Source: Cognatishimia activa
Lineage (GTDB): Bacteria; Pseudomonadota; Alphaproteobacteria; Rhodobacterales; Rhodobacteraceae
NCBI RefSeq assembly: GCF_017798205.1
Contig: NZ_CP060010.1
Coordinates: 2,108,001 to 2,172,000 of the forward strand
Length of the DNA stretch: 64,000 nucleotides
Reading direction: 5' to 3'
Translations under genes and position numbers: made by a program
Shown here: positions 62,501 to 64,000 of the stretch, one piece after another
Position numbering within the stretch: position 1 is the stretch's first letter
Layout of the letters: every line of letters begins with the position of its first letter
The notes under the pieces: model-generated
The model's input: only the letters and a program-made list of their open reading frames with translations
The model's database searches: none
What the model was told of the DNA's origin: nothing

Positions 62501-62975
62501 TCAGAGGATAGCCTACCTCTTTCGCTTCTGCTTTGATCGCGTCCATGTCATCGCCAAGCACTTCGGTTGCCGGGATGACCGGCACGCCCGCCTCAATCGC
62601 CACACGACGGGCGCTGGCTTTGTCGCCAAGTGCCCGCATGGTCTCAGCTTTGGGGCCGATGAAGGTGATGCCGTTGGCAGCACAGGCATCCACGAAATCC
62701 GGGTTCTCAGACAAGAGGCCATAACCCGGGTGGATCGCATCCGCCCCGCATTCCCGCGCCACGCGAATGATTTCGTCAATCGAGAGATAGGCGGCCACAG
62801 GCCCCATGCCTTCGCCGATGCGATAGGCCTCGTCGGCTTTAAATCGATGCAGGCCCAGCTTGTCCTCTTCGGCGAAAACCGCGACCGTCTGCTTGCCCAT
62901 TTCATTGGCCGCACGCATGACGCGGATTGCGATTTCACCTCGGTTGGCGACGAGAATTTTCTTAAATTCTGTCAT
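59538..62975 (-). CDS. pyc: Pyruvate carboxylase
   Basis: The single-chain biotin enzyme makes oxaloacetate from pyruvate, feeding the TCA cycle. The 1145-residue protein has the biotin carboxylase domain (about residues 1-450, ILVANRGEIAIRVMRAANEM, ATP-grasp GGGGRGMRP, EVNPRVQVEHTVTEEVTG). The carboxyltransferase domain (about 530-830) has TTMRDGHQSLLATRMRS and metal-binding HFHTHDTSG. The allosteric/tetramerisation region and the biotin domain with EAMKMETGIHA follow. It is flanked by an overlapping terminator downstream and a 261 bp gene-free region upstream. Confidence 0.97.
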   Translation of the reverse strand: MTEFKKILVANRGEIAIRVMRAANEMGKQTVAVFAEEDKLGLHRFKADEAYRIGEGMGPVAAYLSIDEIIRVARECGADAIHPGYGLLSENPDFVDACAANGITFIGPKAETMRALGDKASARRVAIEAGVPVIPATEVLGDDMDAIKAEAKEVGYPLMLKASWGGGGRGMRPIFGEDELEEKVLEGRREAEAAFGNGEGYLEKMITRARHVEVQILGDKHGGMYHLFERDCSVQRRNQKVVERAPAPYLTDEQRQEICELGYKICKHVNYECAGTVEFLMDMESGKFYFIEVNPRVQVEHTVTEEVTGIDIVQSQILIAEGKTIAEATGKSAQDEVRLNGHALQTRVTTEDPLNNFIPDYGRITAYRSATGMGIRLDGGTAYAGGVITRYYDSLLTKVTAWAPTPEKAIARMDRALREFRVRGVSTNIAFVENLLKHPTFLSNEYTTKFIDETEDLFRFKKRRDRGTKVLTYIADISVNGHPETEGRAAPAADLKPAVAPAKRAEPAMGTRNLLEQKGAQAVADWMKKQKQLLLTDTTMRDGHQSLLATRMRSIDMLKVAPSYAANLPQLFSMECWGGATFDVAYRFLQECPWQRLRDLREAMPNLMTQMLLRASNGVGYTNYPDNVVQSFVAEAAKGIDVFRVFDSLNWVENMRVAMDAVVESGKICEGTICYTGDILDPNRAKYDLKYYVGMAKELEAAGAHVLGLKDMSGLLKPASARVLIRALKEETNLPIHFHTHDTSGIAGATILAAADAGVDAVDAAMDAFSGGTSQPCMGSIIEALRNTDRDTGIDITAVREISDYWEAVRAQYTAFESGIAAPASEVYLHEMPGGQFTNLKAQARSLGLEERWHEVAQTYADVNQMFGDIVKVTPSSKVVGDMALMMVSQGLSREEVEDPSRDVAFPDSVVDMMRGNLGQPPGGFPESIVDKVLKGEQPNVERPGAHLAPVDIEATRAELSKELEGFSVDDEDLNGYLMYPKVFKDYMGRHRQYGPVRTLPTRTFFYGMEPGEEITAEIDPGKTLEIRLQAVGETDENGEVKVFFELNGQPRVIRVPNRLVKSATAARPKAEVGNANHVGAPMPGVVASVGAVVGQEVKEGDLLLTIEAMKMETGIHAERDAVVKAVHVQAGGQIDAKDLLVELE

Positions 62976-63236
62976 ATCGGACCCTCTCCCTTGGTACCAG
63001 TTTCTGCACTTGCGAAAGGGTTAGGGAGTGAAAACCTCTGAGGCAATACCCAATACGACGGATTTATGACGATCTCGTCGAATAAATCGGCGTTTTATCC
63101 GCCATCTCAGAAAAAAATTCAGGATCTTGTTAGGTCGTTGCTTTCGCAAGGAAAAAATCTCCCAAAAGCCATTGCGAACGCAATGATTTCTTCGATTCGA
63201 AACATTGCAGCTGCAGCATTTTCGCGATGTTTGAGG

Positions 63237-64000
63237 TCACTCCGCGGCCATTGACGATGAGGGCGACACGGGCTTTGGTTTTGTTGCTGGTAGCTTGGCT
63301 TGCGTCTCTCCGTAGATGCGGACCTGATTGCGGCCACCGTCTTTCGCTGCATAGAGCGCTTCGTCTGCCTGGCGCAGTAGGGCCTGGATATCGCGTTCAT
63401 TGTCGGGAAAACAGGCGACCCCTGCCGAGATCGTCACGGTCGGCAGGTGCTTTTCCTGATAGAGCACGCGCATCGCTTCGACTTTTTCGCGCAGTTTATT
63501 CGCGCGGGCCTCGACGGTTTTTAGATCGCTGCCGGGCCAGATCAACATGAACTCTTCGCCACCCATACGGCAGGCGACATCCTCGCCATCGCAGGCGTCC
63601 TGCAGACAGCTTGCCACTTCGCTCAGGACGTTATCACCCGCGTCATGGCCGTGATTGTCGTTGAACTTCTTAAAGTGATCCACATCCAGATAGATCATAT
63701 AGACCTTTTCGCCTTTTGCCTTGGCAGCGTTTAGGAGGCGGCGCAGACGGTCCAGCATATAGCGGCGATTGAACAGACCTGTCAGAGGATCGCGCGTTGA
63801 CTGTTCTTGAAGCTGATCGCGCATGCGCACATTGGCAATTGCCATCGAAATCTGTTCGGCACACATCTGCGCCAGTTTCTTACATTTGTAGAAATCCTTG
63901 TTGCTGGATGTCTTGCGGCGCCGCAAATTCATCAGCCCAACAGTTTCCCCATGCGCTAGGATCGGAAAACAGTAGTAGGGGCGATCATCATGAGGCTCCG
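63237..64000 (-). CDS. GAF-GGDEF diguanylate cyclase-like protein (partial, N-terminus off the right edge)
   Basis: The minus-strand reading frame is open to base 64000 without an upstream stop. The visible part begins with the end of a GAF domain (DDRPYYCFPILAHGETVGLM and CKKLAQMCAEQISMAIANVR). A full GGDEF domain follows (STRDPLTGLFNRRYMLDRLR, IYLDVDHFKKFNDNHGHDAG, active site RMGGEEFMLIWPG). The I-site, expected as RxxD five residues before GGEEF, reads DGED, so product inhibition may be lost. An ATG at 63932 lies within the GAF part and is not the true start. Confidence 0.88.
   Translation of the reverse strand, partial: EPHDDRPYYCFPILAHGETVGLMNLRRRKTSSNKDFYKCKKLAQMCAEQISMAIANVRMRDQLQEQSTRDPLTGLFNRRYMLDRLRRLLNAAKAKGEKVYMIYLDVDHFKKFNDNHGHDAGDNVLSEVASCLQDACDGEDVACRMGGEEFMLIWPGSDLKTVEARANKLREKVEAMRVLYQEKHLPTVTISAGVACFPDNERDIQALLRQADEALYAAKDGGRNQVRIYGETQAKLPATKPKPVSPSSSMAAE

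Noticed and set aside
61344-63041. 565-codon open frame opposite pyruvate carboxylase
   Set aside because: Antisense shadow; composition biased to His, Arg and Phe and no family motif.
63066-63254. 62-codon open frame upstream of pyruvate carboxylase
   Set aside because: No ribosome-binding site or family features, and it overlaps the 3' end of the GGDEF gene on the other strand.
1-64000. CRISPR arrays, insertion sequences or prophage
   Set aside because: No regularly spaced repeats, transposase, integrase or phage structural genes were seen.

Overview
The window looks like a chromosomal segment from a marine alphaproteobacterium of the Rhodobacterales (Roseobacter group). The evidence is the mix of genes: a GcrA cell-cycle regulator, an ETC complex I subunit-like gene, a glyQ-DUF6446-glyS arrangement, an MttB/dimethylglycine-dehydrogenase cluster, HrpB, MeaB, a single-chain pyruvate carboxylase, and GC-rich codon use throughout. 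No phage, insertion sequence, plasmid replication gene or CRISPR array was seen. This is an inference from gene content; no 16S gene is present.

Layout, left to right. 1-13 kb: the end of a secreted protease-like protein, glycyl-tRNA synthetase, a nitroreductase and a histone-deacetylase-like hydrolase, an M48 lipoprotease, RimO and an AsmA protein. 12.5-25 kb: GcrA, a DMT transporter, argD-argF, HrpB, MeaB, ribosomal protein L28, a copper-chaperone pair, a sirtuin, a tyrosine phosphatase, a LysR regulator and small stress-type proteins. 25.2-25.8 kb: an AT-rich, gene-free stretch between two converging genes that carries three perfect DnaA boxes and one variant. 25.8-29.6 kb: uvrB, an NADH-dehydrogenase accessory subunit, a MarR regulator and tRNA-Arg.

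29.7-43.5 kb is an exopolysaccharide locus of Wzx/Wzy type. It has three glycosyltransferases, a flippase, an outer-membrane export lipoprotein, a fused WecG-type/phosphoglycosyl transferase, a Wzz-like chain-length protein without a kinase domain, and a polymerase/ligase. A LuxR-type response regulator and a hybrid sensor kinase sit inside it; the kinase follows a small secreted protein that appears to be cut short by a stop codon.

43.6-51 kb: tRNA-Tyr, RlmB, a zinc-ribbon protein, a YHS protein, a CoA-binding protein, then a TetR-MttB-dimethylglycine-dehydrogenase operon that probably demethylates betaines, with a clear palindromic operator. 51-56.7 kb: histidine genes hisE, F, A, H and B, interrupted by DUF2867, DUF2147 and a TetR/DUF2306 pair with three operator copies. 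56.8-64 kb: two identical tRNA-Gly genes, a YHYH protein, MAPEG, an SH3-like secreted protein, pyruvate carboxylase, and a GAF-GGDEF cyclase running off the right edge.

The points most worth a second look are the DnaA-box cluster, the terminator that carries the next gene's ribosome-binding site next to a CtrA-type box, the fused glycosyltransferase, the apparent nonsense codon upstream of the hybrid kinase, and the operators beside the two TetR genes.
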